This document shows, in pieces, positions 1 to 10,938 of a stretch of 60,000 bases of DNA. Made by a program: the position numbers and the translations under genes. This DNA is from Symsagittifera roscoffensis (Eukaryota; Xenacoelomorpha; Acoela; Convolutidae). The notes below the pieces were generated by a model. The model did no database searches. It was not told where the DNA came from and worked only from the letters and a program-made list of their open reading frames with translations. Where the stretch lies: assembly GCF_963678635.1 (NCBI RefSeq), contig NC_087070.1:20755461-20815460 (forward strand), given 5' to 3'. The stretch's first letter is position 1. Each line of letters opens with the position of its first letter.

Positions 1-75
1 GTAAACAGATTTGTTCTTCAAACTTTACAGCGTAACATCACGCGTTTAGCCATAATAACACGTAAAACAAACATA
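1..75 (-). repeat. Partial foldback repeat, truncated by the assembly gap
   Basis: Read on the minus strand, this stretch matches the centre of the foldback element at 6745-6977 (its part at about 6795-6870). The shared stretch includes TGTTTTACGTGTTAT and GATGTTACGCTGTAAAG. It is interrupted by the N gap at 76. No coding potential. Confidence 0.75.
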
Positions 76-275
76 NNNNNNNNNNNNNNNNNNNNNNNNN
101 NNNNNNNNNNNNNNNNNNNNNNNNNNNNNNNNNNNNNNNNNNNNNNNNNNNNNNNNNNNNNNNNNNNNNNNNNNNNNNNNNNNNNNNNNNNNNNNNNNNN
201 NNNNNNNNNNNNNNNNNNNNNNNNNNNNNNNNNNNNNNNNNNNNNNNNNNNNNNNNNNNNNNNNNNNNNNNNNNN
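76..275. other. Assembly gap (200 N)
   Basis: Exactly 200 N bases, a conventional placeholder length, so the true distance is unknown. It lies next to a repeat copy (1-75), a common reason for an assembly break. Open reading frames drawn across it are artefacts. Confidence 0.99.
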
Positions 276-1800
276 ATTGTTTTTTCAACATCACTATCTA
301 CAAGTAAGCAAGTAAGCATCAAATTTCGGATTTTTCAAGTATTTACACAAAGTTAAAATGCATTTATTGTGACGATGGCATCATTTAACACTTCCTTGTG
401 GATTCAAGTTCGATTCCATAGCAGAGACAAAAATTTTTATTTGCATATAGAATGGTAAAAGATAAATCATTTGACGAATTAGTTCCAACCCGAGTTCCTT
501 GATTGCACTATTCTTTTTCAACCACATTGCCACTTTTTATTCGATGAGCCGTTTTTTCTAAATGCTTATGAATTCTGCAAGGAAAAATAAATAATTCAAA
601 AAGCTCAGAGTTGAATCCATGTAATTTTATTAACTTCTCTGACTTTTGTTTTCAAAAACGAGAGAATTTAAGAGATACAATAATTTCAAGTTTTGAAAGC
701 AACGAAACGATTTCTTTATAGTGGATTTAAAATCCTTCAAACACAGCTATTTTGGAACAACAATTTTTTCTTTAAAAAATCTGGCAAGCGGGAAAAAGTT
801 TTCAAAAACCAAAAAATTTTACTTTTTTATTCAATTTTTTTTTTGGTTTTCAACCTAAAACTTCTTAAAATTTTTTTCAAAAGCAGAAAAGAATATTCAG
901 TGCTTTGTCTTTTGTTTAATTAGTTGCAGATTTTCAAATAATGTTCAGATATTCTGCAAAACCGTATGTTCTATGAGCAACAAAGTTTTTTGCTAATAAA
1001 TTAGTGTCAATGAGTTGTCTTTTTACATCACTTTTGAAATAGGTTGGATCGTAAAAAAAATCACAATTTTGAAGAAAATGTCAAAAACATATATGCTTAG
1101 TTTCCTCATGATCAGTTTTGCAAACTGTGGGGAACTTGAGAACTGCTAGTTTGTGTAGGATTGGCTAAAGTGACATTATTTTTTCACGGCAAAAGCACCG
1201 CAAATTCGATTGATCGGTTACGTTGGGCTCACGTGAAGGATTTGAGGTTGTCATTTCAACATGCACGTTGAAGACACAAAGCAGAGGTATAAAAAGGGCT
1301 GAAGAAGAGAAAAAAAAACAATTATCAAAAAACAATAATTTGGAAAATGTAAATTGGTATGTGAACAGAGCGAAGTTGATGATCAAAATTTTACATGCCA
1401 GTGACATAAACGGGTCACTATCAAACCGAACCCTCAGCCCCATCATGACTAGCATGCTCTCAGTATCCTAGTTAGTTCTTTTCAATACTTAGTAGTTGTT
1501 GTCTCTTAATTCTCTGTGTTCATTCTTTTTCGGAAAGTTCAAATCAAAACCACCGCATATTTGTTCATTTTGATTATTTTGCTTTAAAGTGACCACTTCC
1601 ACTCATGCGACCAAAATTGAACCCAAGAAATAGTCTTTTAAAATTCCGATAAAAATCCAGGAAACCTGTTGAACAAAATGTGAAAGCAGCAGAATAGAAA
1701 GGAATGAAGTTGAGAGAAAGCAAAAACATTGGGTGAAACACAATTGAAAAATGGTATGTTGGTTTGTAAACGGTAATTCTGATTGGTGTTACTTTTCCGT
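276..1800. other. AT-rich intergenic DNA, no gene seen
   Basis: Homopolymer-rich, AT-rich sequence. The open frames here are short, low in complexity and show no domain or splice-site context. No repeat of the major families was recognised. Confidence 0.6.
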
Positions 1801-1944
1801 GCAGTGGCAAAAAGGGTCAAGCACCAAGTCTCGCCACCCTCTCTCCATCCCCCTCCCTCATGCCATCACGAAAAGAGAGCTCTGGAAAACTTAGTCAGCT
1901 GTTTTCAACACCCGCTCAGAGCTGCGGTAGCTCTGGTTGTCTCT

Positions 1945-1982
<38 letters not shown>

Positions 1983-2220
1983 GCCATTTCTCCTCTACCC
2001 TTGCTCTCATTGCAATTTATTGTTCCTGCCTATTTCGGTTTTGGACTATCACCGAAGCAGCTCTCACTCAAGCTGGTGCTGCGTCATCGCTAGCAAAAAA
2101 AGTATCACGAAAGGAACTCAAGGCTACAAAGGAACCCCGGAGGAAAAAACGCAGATCCATAGAGGTAGTCCCAGAGAGGCTGCAAATGTGACTGGAACAC
2201 AGAGCGGGCATTATTGGTAA
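1800..2220. other. GC-richer patch around a CT microsatellite
   Basis: Base composition shifts from AT-rich to mixed, C-rich sequence with a (CT)n tract at about 1939-1978. Three overlapping frames stay open through the tract, which is expected for a CT repeat and is not evidence of a gene. The patch could be a promoter or 5' exon of an unseen gene on the plus strand, or a decayed repeat. No TATA box, splice pair or recognisable peptide supports either reading. Confidence 0.35.
1939..1978. repeat. (CT)n microsatellite
   Basis: Nearly pure CT dinucleotide run of about 40 bases with one short interruption. Likely length-polymorphic. Confidence 0.95.
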
Positions 2221-3579
2221 ACTTATCTTTATTTCGGCCAATTCTGGATAAAAACACACAATGTACTGCGTCTATACGATGGGTAAGCAAATGAGTCATT
2301 TAAAACTGAATTGAGGTGTTCATTTTACGTACCCAGATTCAAAATACATTAATTGAACTTTTTACCAATTGTATGCAGGATAAAAAAATTTAAAAAAAAG
2401 TTTTCACGCTTTCAGCGTTTCATTAAAAAAAAAAACTTTTTCATCAGTCTATTAGATGGCCGTCGAAACTTTCAGGGCTTTTTCTTGATACGAGCAGTCT
2501 TGTTTCTACTTGAAGTCTTAGGATTTCGAATCTCGGGCCAAATAGCGATTTTGCGCCAAAACGATTTCATTTTCAATTTATGAACGAATGCAAAAGTATT
2601 ACATAAATTGAATTGCAAAATGCGTAATATTTAAATTCAAACTTTCATAATAAACATCTATGTAATACGATTCAACAAAAATAAATAAATAATTTAGTTG
2701 ACGCATATACTAAACAGAGTATTTTGGGTAAAATTTTTGGGCAGCATTTTTACACAAAAGCTGTTCAGCTGTTGAAATTGTAATGCAGTGACAAGGTCTA
2801 TCGAAATTTTTTCATCAGGTTGATAAACCACAAGGTTTCAGTTTGAAACAACATTGGTATTTAAAATAAATTGAGAGATAATTGTAAAATTTATTCAGGC
2901 AAAACCGATGGCCTATCAAGCGTCAGTGAACCGAATCATATTTGCACTTGTTATATTTTTCTTTTCAAAATACCAATTACAAAAATTACTTATACTGCAA
3001 GTTTAGCATAAAATCAGTAATGTATTCTCAGAGCAATAAGCAAATTGCATAATTAGACCTCATTCAAATTGCGCAGGCTTTTTAAACAAAAATAGTAAAA
3101 GCGGTAGTTTGATAGACTATGTCTAATGTCTATGAGTTGAACGCAGGCGCTGGTATGAAAAGAAAAAGTATTTTTACCTTAGAAACCGTTTTTTCCTAAA
3201 TATCTTTTCTTGATTTTCATTTCTTTCTGCTCATTTTGAATGGCAGTCAAATTTTGTTTGACGTCAGTTTCTTTGGTAAATTGATAAATCAATATTCGCG
3301 TACACATAAATGCATGATAGACAATGTCTATTCATACAAAGCGATTGTTTCGTTAATGGACATGATTTTTGGGTTGATAAGATGCAGTTTTTATCTTGGG
3401 AAGAACAACATAGTTTTTCACGCAAATCCTTCTATGAAGAAGCAAGACGACGGGGTGGGTAGGTTAAGAGTTTGTCAGTATTATACAGGTGCGCTTTTGA
3501 GCTGCAAACAATCTAATCAGGAGGCCGGCTCTTTTTTCCTTCTCTCATCTGCGTGCGAATTTTTTGGGGTTTGGGTAGG
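2220..3579. other. AT-rich DNA downstream of the GPCR gene
   Basis: Lies 3' of the GPCR stop codon on the minus strand, so it should contain the 3' UTR and polyadenylation site. Several TTTATT strings (AATAAA on the minus strand) occur but none can be singled out. It also holds a 50-base fragment of the HINE-like family at 2455-2504. The open frame at 3236-3637 on the plus strand overlaps the receptor exon antisense and is taken as a shadow. Confidence 0.5.
2455..2504 (+). repeat. 3'-end fragment of the ~525-bp HINE-like family
   Basis: Matches the 3' end of the family: a CAGTCGGAAC-like segment decayed to CCGTCGAAACT, a decayed CAGGGCTTCGCCCTGA hairpin, then the well-kept terminal TACGAGCAGTCTTGTT. 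The body of the element is absent. Confidence 0.7.
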
Positions 3580-4261
3580 TTATAGCGCCGTCGACATTGA
3601 AGTAGCCCGTCTTGTGTTGTCCAGTTTAACAGTGTGAGGCATGGCAGCTGTTTTATACATGGCATTGGCTGCATTTTTGAAAAAGCTGTCCGTGTTATAA
3701 TAAATGAACACGTTTGTCCACGTACTCAAATACGCGAGATAGTTGCATAGGGTCATCAGAACATCGCTCGACACAAAGAAATGATCGGCTATGTAAATCG
3801 GAACGTGCGTCAAAAAGTACAAAACGGTCACCAAAAACAGCATTTTACAAGCTGCCAAATGTTGAATCCAGTCTAATCCCGCATTCGCTATATTGTGACT
3901 CTTAATAGCGTTGATAGTAGAAGAGATCTTGTTGTCCGGTTGTTTATCGTCGCAATTTTGTTCATTCGGCGACGAGTTCATAAAATCGACCCGAGTGTTG
4001 CCGTTCGGATCCGAGTCCTGCTCGGTTGCATGAGACGTTGTCATTCTGTTCGTCGAGTCGTTGCATCTCGTTGAAAAGGTTGACAACGTCATCATTTGTT
4101 TCTGTTCTTGAATCGCTTTCCGTTGCTTCACCACAATCACGACAATCAGCCCGTAGCACACGACAACTACAATGCCCGGACAAATAAGGTCCAGTGCGAT
4201 TGAGATCCAGTAAATGTATTTTGACCTGTTTGCCGATATGATACAATAGATGACAAAAAAG
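3580..4261 (-). CDS. GPCR exon 4: TM5-TM7 and C-terminal tail
   Basis: Residues 210 (split Ser codon) to 436, TAA stop at 3580-3582. The acceptor is TTTTGTTCAG|C. TM5 (about 225-255) has the LDLICPG proline and the VCYGLI tyrosine, the usual class A TM5 signature. Intracellular loop 3 is long (about 256-345), polar and rich in Ser, Thr, Asn and Gln. TM6 is about 346-366 (MLFLVTVLYFLTHVP, with the proline but no CWxP). TM7 is about 376-398, ending TNVFIYY. A helix 8-like segment (DSFFKNAANAMYK) and a short tail rich in Ser, Thr and basic residues follow. No palmitoylation Cys and no PDZ-type terminus is evident. Confidence 0.92.
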
Positions 4262-4976
4262 CTGAACAAAAATGTTCCAATAATTAAGAGCCTTACGTTG
4301 CAAGCCCAATCGGACTTTCAACTTTTTTTTCACAAATTTTTTGAAAATTATTTATTTTTTTTTGAAGGTTTTGGGCAAAAAATTGTCATTGCCTCTCAAC
4401 ATGTTCTATATATTTGTTTTGTCATAACGAAAAATAAGGATTGATCGGCAGCCTGCTAACAGGAACAACAATCGTCCTTTTGAAACTCAAGCTCTGCCAT
4501 TCTACTTTATGGATTCATTCAAAAAGACGCCTTTAGGTAGTAAAAAAAGGAGCGTCAAGGTGTCGAATTCCCGGGGGATTGCATGTGCCCGCAATATCCA
4601 GCAATTTGCTCTCCGATAAAACAAAAATTCAACCCATCAATTTTTAATATATTTTCAATCATTTTTAAACACTTTTTATGCCATTTTCTTTAAAGAGGGA
4701 TATTCAATTTGTAAAATGCCGCAAGTTATAACCATCGTGGTATTACTTATTTAAAAAAATTTGGACCACAAAGTTAACATCCTAATCCTCCCCTAAGCAG
4801 TTTGGGGAGATTTTAACTTGGTTAAAAGTGGGACTTTTCGGCCAATCAGAATCAAGCTTTTTACAAGCAGCGCTCAGAATGTTTTATCTGAATTAAATGC
4901 TGGGGTGGAAGATATTAACTTGAGCCCATTTTTATATGGAAAAGATTTGTGCCACCCATTGAATCATATCTGCAAC

Positions 4977-5119
4977 CTTTTGTCCTGAAGTGTGGGCCAG
5001 CACATGGGGGAGCCATCAGGGGACCCCTCCCACCCACAGTACCCCCATAGGTACACGGGCATGATGAGGGCGAAATGTGTGATGAGAATGATCGAAATCA
5101 GCAGCACTCTTTTTGTGAC
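4977..5119 (-). CDS. GPCR exon 3: TM4 and start of extracellular loop 2
   Basis: Residues 163-209 plus two bases of codon 210. The acceptor is CAACTTCAG|GTCACA and the donor ACAAAAG|GTTGCA. TM4 is VLLISIILITHFALIMPVYLW (residues 167-187), with the proline expected near its outer end but without the TM4 Trp. Loop 2 follows with C202-W203-P, where C202 is the expected disulfide partner of C124. The donor is weaker than that of exon 2. It is supported because it leaves phase 2, which exon 4 completes. Confidence 0.85.
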
Positions 5120-5458
5120 CTGAAGTTGAAGGTTAAACAAAAAACATGTAGAGCAACATTTTTTGAAATAGTCAATATCTGAACTCAAAAACCAAAATTG
5201 ACTGTCACGAAGCTCAAAAAAAAAATGAAATTTAAACTGTGAAAACTCAAGCTGAAATGTTCCATTAACTTGATGTCTGAATTTGAGAATTTTTCACAAT
5301 ATTATTTTTCAAAAGTTCTTCAAACAAAGTAATTTTCTAGCAGAGGGGGAGCTCGCTTTGCTCGCAAATTTTTCAAGTTCAATTTGTAGTGTTAGTTGGC
5401 GTTTTTCAAATAGCTCTTGTTCTCTAATTTGTCAAAACTTCCGTTTCCGTTTTAATTT

Positions 5459-5986
5459 TTGTTCCGACTTTCGATACGAAAGTAACGGAATATTTGTGCT
5501 CGGGGTGGGTTTTTTTTTCTTCAGACAAATTTCGACTTTTTAACTAGCCATTTTTAACAGAATTTTTTCATATCATTCGAAAGGTATTGTTGTCCTGAGC
5601 TCAAATTTGAAAAGATATTTCACCTGTGATCATTTTTTGTAAAGTTACGGGGGTTTAAAGATTGCAATTTTGGCCAACTTGGGACAATTAACGCGCGATA
5701 TTTCGCGCTATTAACGCGTAAGCGGAGAGTTAATCCGTCTTAGAAATCGTTCCAAATTGGTTAAAAGAAGCATATTTGCCATAATTGGTTTGTTACAAGG
5801 AGCGAAATCTATCCTTTTGTACTTTATATGGCGTGTGGGGGGATGATTTTCATAAAAAATTTCAAATTTTAGAAAAAAAAATTCAATTTTTTATTTTATT
5901 GAATTTTTTAATGTTATTACTGCTCCATAAACCTTAAAAGGCAGTCGGAACATTCAAAGCTTCGCCCTGTTACGAGCAGTCTTGTT
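5459..5986 (+). repeat. HINE-like ~525-bp element, copy 1
   Basis: Complete copy inside GPCR intron 2. The 5' end TTGTTCCGAC is followed by the hairpin ACTTTCGATACGAAAGT. The centre holds the ATTAACGCG palindromic block (about 5690-5722). The 3' end has GGCAGTCGGAAC, a partly decayed hairpin (CAAAGCTTCGCCCTG), and TACGAGCAGTCTTGTT. No protein is encoded; open frames in it are chance. Confidence 0.85.
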
Positions 5987-6744
5987 AACTTTGAATTTCA
6001 AAAATGATTCTGTGCTTCAAAAATTAGCACGACGAATGGGAAGTTCAATAATTCTCTAACTTTCAATGTTGTAAAAATTTCAGTAGCCTCCGTTTTTAGG
6101 AGGCTTTAATTCAGAGTGACATACATTCGTCAATATCGGTGCGGTTTGAAATGCAAATTTAATTTCAACCATCTTAAGGAAATAAACTGCATGAAAAAAC
6201 TTAGAAATCACTGATTCACAAGGTTTAGCCTTTTTACCATATTTATCCTATGAAATTGGCCAATTCTCAAAAATCAAGAACCTCCCCTGCGTTATATTTG
6301 ATTCGTTATTCGCGCATGAAATCAAATATTTCGTATCAGCAGTTTAGGAGGATTAGAATAATCAACGTATTTGCACACAGGCGCACACGAGAAATTTTTT
6401 GTTTCGAATTTTGGTTTAAAAAAATAACGGAAAAATTGAGCTCGCTATCGAATTTTTATACCACGTGTGGACATTAGTTTAGAAATTGAAATGAATTTTA
6501 AATCGATTTAAATCGATTCACCTAAAAACATGTGAATCAACTTAACAATCTGAATAAAATTGGTTCGAAGCAATTTTTGGGGTTGTAAAAATATTAATTT
6601 TGTAGCCTCAAGCATAAGCTAGCATAACTTTGTTTTAGCTCCAGATATTGAGCAAAAATTTGTATTCGAAAATAATCTTCGTCAGTGTAACAGTGGTCTA
6701 CAGCTACTTCAGGAAAAGTTTCCCGCCGCAAATTTATATTTTCT

Positions 6745-6977
6745 GGGAATCCCGGCTCTTTTCTAGTTCCCCCCTTTCAAAATACCGAGTTTTATATTTG
6801 TTTTACGTGTTATAACGGCTAAATGCCTGATGTTACGCTGTAAAGTATGAAGAACAAATCTGCTCAGAATTGACGATTTGTTCACCACGCCAAATTTCAT
6901 TGCATTATGACAACGTTAAATATACTTTTCAAAATTGAATTTGAAAGGGAGGGGAACTGGAAAAGAGCCGGAATCCC
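6745..6977. mobile_element. Foldback (inverted-repeat) element, 233 bp
   Basis: Two arms of about 38 bases face each other. The left starts GGGAATCCCGGCTC and contains AGTTCCCCCCTTTC; the right, read in reverse, gives GGGATTCCGGCTC and AGTTCCCCTCCCTTTC. A central unique stretch of about 150 bases separates them, and part of it recurs at 1-75. No adjacent target duplication is clear. Most like a MITE or foldback element of unknown superfamily. Confidence 0.75.
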
Positions 6978-7315
6978 TTTATGGTTCTGCAATCTAGAGG
7001 TTTTTGCGTTAAATAAAAGTAGTTTTAAGGGGAACTTTTTCTAATGCTATTTTTAGCATAGTTTTTTGGCGCAAATTTGTAAATCGAATTGACAAAAATG
7101 ATGGCACCATTTGGAACAATTAATTACGCTGCACTAAACTCGCATATATACTAGTTGATCTTATAGATTTTTAAAATCATGTTTTAGCACTTACAACAAA
7201 CTCAAAATTATACATATTTTTATAAAATGAGCATGAAAAAAAGATAAAGTAAAACTGGTCAAACCGAATTAAATCAATTATAAATCTCATTATATTGATC
7301 CAAGCTTTTTTCTGA

Positions 7316-7323
7316 CTTTGACA
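7316..7323. repeat. Left target-site duplication CTTTGACA
   Basis: Eight bases directly before the MITE terminus, identical to 8165-8172. Eight-base duplications are the hAT hallmark. Confidence 0.88.
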
Positions 7324-8164
7324 CAGGGGCGGATCTAGGATTTTCTCGGGGGGGGGGGGGGGGGGGGAGATTTCAAAAAATTTAGGAACAATTTTGTCGA
7401 ACTTAATCTTTTTTTTTAGGTCGATCAAGTTTTCAGTTCTCCAAATCTTCACAGCACTAAAAAGTCCCTGTTTTAGTCAAAACTTCTGCGCCGCAGGCAA
7501 AATTTTGAAAAAAATATGCCAAAAAAGGCGTTTTTAGGCGCTTTGTGGAAAATTTTGACCAAAAAATTGCATTTTTCTTGGCGCGCACTCCCCCCCCCCT
7601 CAAAAAAAGCATATATTGGCGCCACAGGCGCTTTAGAAAAGTTTTAGGGTCCGTCACCAAAAATGGATATCCCAATATAGTACAAAGGGGGAACCTTTGG
7701 GTCAGCAGGTAGTGGAATTAAGCGTCCGCCCACCCCTCCCCCCTATACCCGCCCCTGGCTCGGGGTGTTTTTTTATCCGACCTTTTTTTTTGATTTTTCG
7801 ACGACCTTTTTTTGACGACCTTTTTTGACGACCTTTTTTTTTTGATTTTTCGAGCTCTCCCAACGCACTGTTTTGCCCCTATTTTGGCAAAATTTTCTGC
7901 GCCACAGGCAAATTTTTGAAAAAACGGTCAATAAAGCCGTTTTTGGGCACTTTTTGAAAAATTTTGACAAAAAAAATCGCGTTTTTTTTTGGCGCGCGCT
8001 CCCCCTCAAAGTTAGTATATATTGGCGCCAAAGGCGCCTTTAGAAAAATTTTAGGGTCGGTCGGCCAAAAATGGATTTCTGAAAAAGTATCAAAGGGGGG
8101 ACCCTTTGGGTCGGCAGGGGGTCGAATCCCTGAGGAAGGGCGTCCGCCCCCCCCTCCGCCCCTG
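7324..8164 (+). mobile_element. Compound hAT-type MITE (two units inside one target duplication)
   Basis: Starts CAGGGGCGGATCTAGG and ends in CCGCCCCTG, its inverted counterpart, with perfect 8-bp direct repeats CTTTGACA outside. Inside are two family units. The first (7324-7756) is complete and itself ends CCCGCCCCTGG. The second (about 7757-8164) lacks its own left terminus and begins at the CTCGGGG step. A G run of about 20 bases lies near 7349-7368, and a (GACGACCTTTTTT)n simple repeat at about 7776-7850. Open frames on both strands are repeat translations and encode no transposase. It lies in GPCR intron 2. Confidence 0.88.
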
Positions 8165-8172
8165 CTTTGACA
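8165..8172. repeat. Right target-site duplication CTTTGACA
   Basis: Directly follows the terminal CCCCTG of the MITE and exactly matches 7316-7323. Confidence 0.88.
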
Positions 8173-8471
8173 TGAGACAGATTTAAATTCAGTAAAACTC
8201 GATCTGTATTGACCTTTCACATGTAGAAATGAGATCAGTTTGAATCGATTTAGAATCGAGTTAAAATCTTTCACAATTTGAAGTCTGGTCATTTTCAATG
8301 AATTTAAAATTGCTCCAAATTCATTTTATTCTATCTGAAAAGTTTTTGATACTAAAATTGATCTTAGCCAGTTTTTGTCAATGCGTGTTGAATTGTTTAT
8401 TTTAAGAAAAAGGATGAGAATGGTGAATATTATATAAAGCCTAATTTGAAAAAAAAACTGATACAACTCAC

Positions 8472-8576
8472 CTGTCGCAGGTATGCAAAAGGCCTGAGCA
8501 GGGAGTAGCATCGATCCAATGCACACAGCATTATGAGACACGCTTTGAAGTTCTGCAGAAACATGTTAGAGTAGGC
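8472..8576 (-). CDS. GPCR exon 2: TM3 and D-R-C motif
   Basis: Exactly 35 codons, phase 0 at both ends, residues 128-162. The acceptor is a strong T tract ending TTTCAG; the donor is CGACAG|GTGAGT, a near-perfect consensus. It covers TM3, ending ALDRCYSLLRPFAY, where D148-R149-C150 stands in the place of the class A DRY motif and Pro154 in loop 2 matches the usual DRYxxxxxP spacing. The exon is too short to be convincing alone. The splice signals and the fit to its neighbours carry the call. Confidence 0.88.
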
Positions 8577-9189
8577 CTGAAAAAAAATACATAATGAAAA
8601 ACCAATGAAAGGTTTTTGAGTCATTTTAGCTGCATTTTGAAAGAAAAATATACAGCTCCGATAAAAGAAAGCATATGTAAATCGTGCGATTTAAAACTGT
8701 TTCAGACAATATAGTCTTAACCAATTTAATCAATTCGGAAAAAAAATATGAGCACCCATTTTTGCGATTATTTAAAGACAAATTCCTTCAACTGACATTT
8801 CAGTTTGGATATAATTAAATAGTATTTAACAAACTCTACAGCTAAGCTAATTTACATATCACTAAATTGATAACAGCAGATGGCCAAGTAAGAAATAGCT
8901 CAGAATTGCATACTGATCGCGACTCCAGAAAAGTTCGATTGTGACAAGATTTCAATTTTCAAAATTAGTTCCGCAACAGAACCATTTTTTCATCTTTTCT
9001 GAATTCATAAAAGTAATTCTACGACAGCAGAAACAAAAAAAATTAGGTGAAATGCAGAGCGTTTTTTAAACTGTTAAAAAGAAAACAAATATATTTATTT
9101 TTCATACTGATATCTTGGTTTTCCACACCGGAAGATTTCGTCTTCTTTGCTCAAGCCTAATAGCAGATTACTGAAAACAGAGTTTGAAA

Positions 9190-9370
9190 AGGCTCGGATT
9201 TAGGTGCTAGGTTTTTCTTGCGAGGAGGGGCTGGGGTCAATATCAAAATATTCAAATTTTTTCGATGTTTATCGTAGATCGACGAAAATAATTGCGAGCT
9301 CTCCCAAAACGCTTTAAAAAATTTCAAAGTTTTCTGCATTGTCTTTGAGCAACAGTCAAAATGGCCCGTC
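9190..9370 (+). repeat. Decayed left-end fragment of the hAT-type MITE family
   Basis: Contains GGCTCGGATTTAGG, a G-rich block and GAGCTCTCCCAAAACGCT, in the order seen at the left end of the 31454 copy. The right half is missing. Confidence 0.55.
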
Positions 9371-9549
9371 AAAAATCGTTTGGTGCGGACAAGGAGTCGA
9401 AAGTCTCAACGAGTCGCTAGTGGTTTTGGCGCACAGGTTCCACGCCGTGGGACATTCAAAACACTACTTATTCGATGTTTATTTTTGCCTTTTACCTTAT
9501 CAAACTTAATGAATGTAGCATCAAATCATAACAATTTCATACAAATTTA

Positions 9550-9735
9550 TGCAACATGGCACGTTTTGCACGCCACTCATTTCGCCCTATGAAATTTAGC
9601 AGCGCATTTTGCCCCTCGCAAGTTTTGCCCCATATTTATTACAGGACTTTGTGTGTAAGATATTGAGGGCGAAACTTGCAGAGCGGGCTGTGCCATTAGT
9701 TGTATAAAGGACGAAATGTGTGAAGGGCATTTTGT
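9550..9735. repeat. Imperfect foldback with ~70-bp arms
   Basis: The left arm carries ATTTCGCCCTATG and GCAAGTTTTGCCCC. The right arm, read in reverse, gives ATTTCGTCCTTTAT and GCAAGTTTCGCCCT in the same order, around a short centre near 9645-9660. An old inverted-repeat element or a locally folded sequence. Confidence 0.55.
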
Positions 9736-10898
9736 ATATGAAAACTTTTGAATTATACAATCTAGATTTTTCAAGAGGAGTAAGTGTTTCAAAAGAGATG
9801 TCAACAACGAAATCGCATAAATTTTTACAAAAAACCCAAAGACTTTTAAAAAAGAAAACGGGGGCCAATTGATATGCGTTTAACTTTCTCGCAAACAATT
9901 TTGATCTTTTTGGAGAGATAAACGCGAAAATAGTGTCAACTAGTGTCAATTTTTATGTCGTTAAAAAGTGAATAAGATCTGGAATAGTCTAAGAAAATGA
10001 GAAGCTTTGGGAACCTTTGACTGCAAATGGAAACACGAATGAGAATGGTCTAATATGGTAATTAAGCGAGAAAGATTTTGCATAAAAAGTGAACTCAATT
10101 GATTTCAATTTTCCTACCAGTTTCATGGTTGAATACAAAAACAAATACAAATATTAAACAAGGATAGCCTGTTAATGTGCAAGTAGCACAGAATGTTCCG
10201 ACCATAGTCTTAAAAAAACAATAATTTCTTTTTTCAAATTATTGTCGTCTTTTTTCGAAGGGGTGGATTAGTTATTTTAAGTACAAAAATCTGAGGGAGT
10301 AGGTATATTCGACAACCATATTAAATAAGCAAATTGAAGAACTTTTGAATTTTTGAAACTTATGATTCCAAAAAGGCGTTAAAATACTCAAAGTAAACTA
10401 ACGTTACCCAATTAAAACTAATTTTTTACGTTTTAATTTGAGCTATAATAAGCTTTTAAGCCATAATAAGACTGCTCGCTCACTTTATTCACTCGAACTA
10501 AGACAAAAAATCAAAAATTTCAAACCGGTTTTTCTCGACACTGGGAAACCGTTTCAATTTTTTTAAATTTGGTTCGGATCACGACTTTAAGGGCTTTAAT
10601 ATGATACATCGCTCAAACCAGTCAGATGATTATTTGTGGTACCTGATATTGCCTGAAAAACAAAAAGAAGAAAAAAACTAAAACACACACGAAAATCAAA
10701 TTCCTCCCCATTTTCAATGTTGGCAGCAATAAATAAAAGTGGGCTTTTTACAAAATACATCAACAACTAAAAAAATTAATGGTCAAAAAAGTTGTATCAA
10801 CTTAATATTGAAACTAGATACTTGTAGCTTACGATCATAATTGATGGGCCACCGGTAGAAACATTCCATTATAAAATTCTCTACACCGCTTATTCATA

Positions 10899-10938
10899 AA
10901 CAAGACTTTTCGCATATCAGGGCAAAGCCTTGGATGTA
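10899..10938 (-). repeat. Small 3'-end fragment of the HINE-like family
   Basis: AACAAGAC...CGCATATCAGGGCAAAGCCTTGGATGT corresponds, with decay, to the reverse of the family's terminal hairpin region. Only about 40 bases. Confidence 0.45.

Noticed and set aside
38-322. Open frames running through the N gap on the minus strand
   Set aside because: They are open only because N codons cannot be read as stops; the real sequence is unknown.
400-425. B-box-like AAGTTCGATTCC, suggesting a tRNA or SINE
   Set aside because: No matching T-arm or acceptor pairing and only a vague A box upstream; no tail shared with the SINE at 59375.
1783-2220. 145-codon open frame on the plus strand
   Set aside because: It passes through a CT microsatellite that is open in three frames at once, and the peptide has no recognisable domain.
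3236-3637. 133-codon plus-strand frame next to the receptor
   Set aside because: Its end overlaps the receptor's last exon antisense, and it has no domain, start context or splice partner.
3962-4333. 123-codon minus-strand frame with basic and acidic stretches
   Set aside because: It is the alternative frame of GPCR exon 4, whose own frame shows TM5-TM7.
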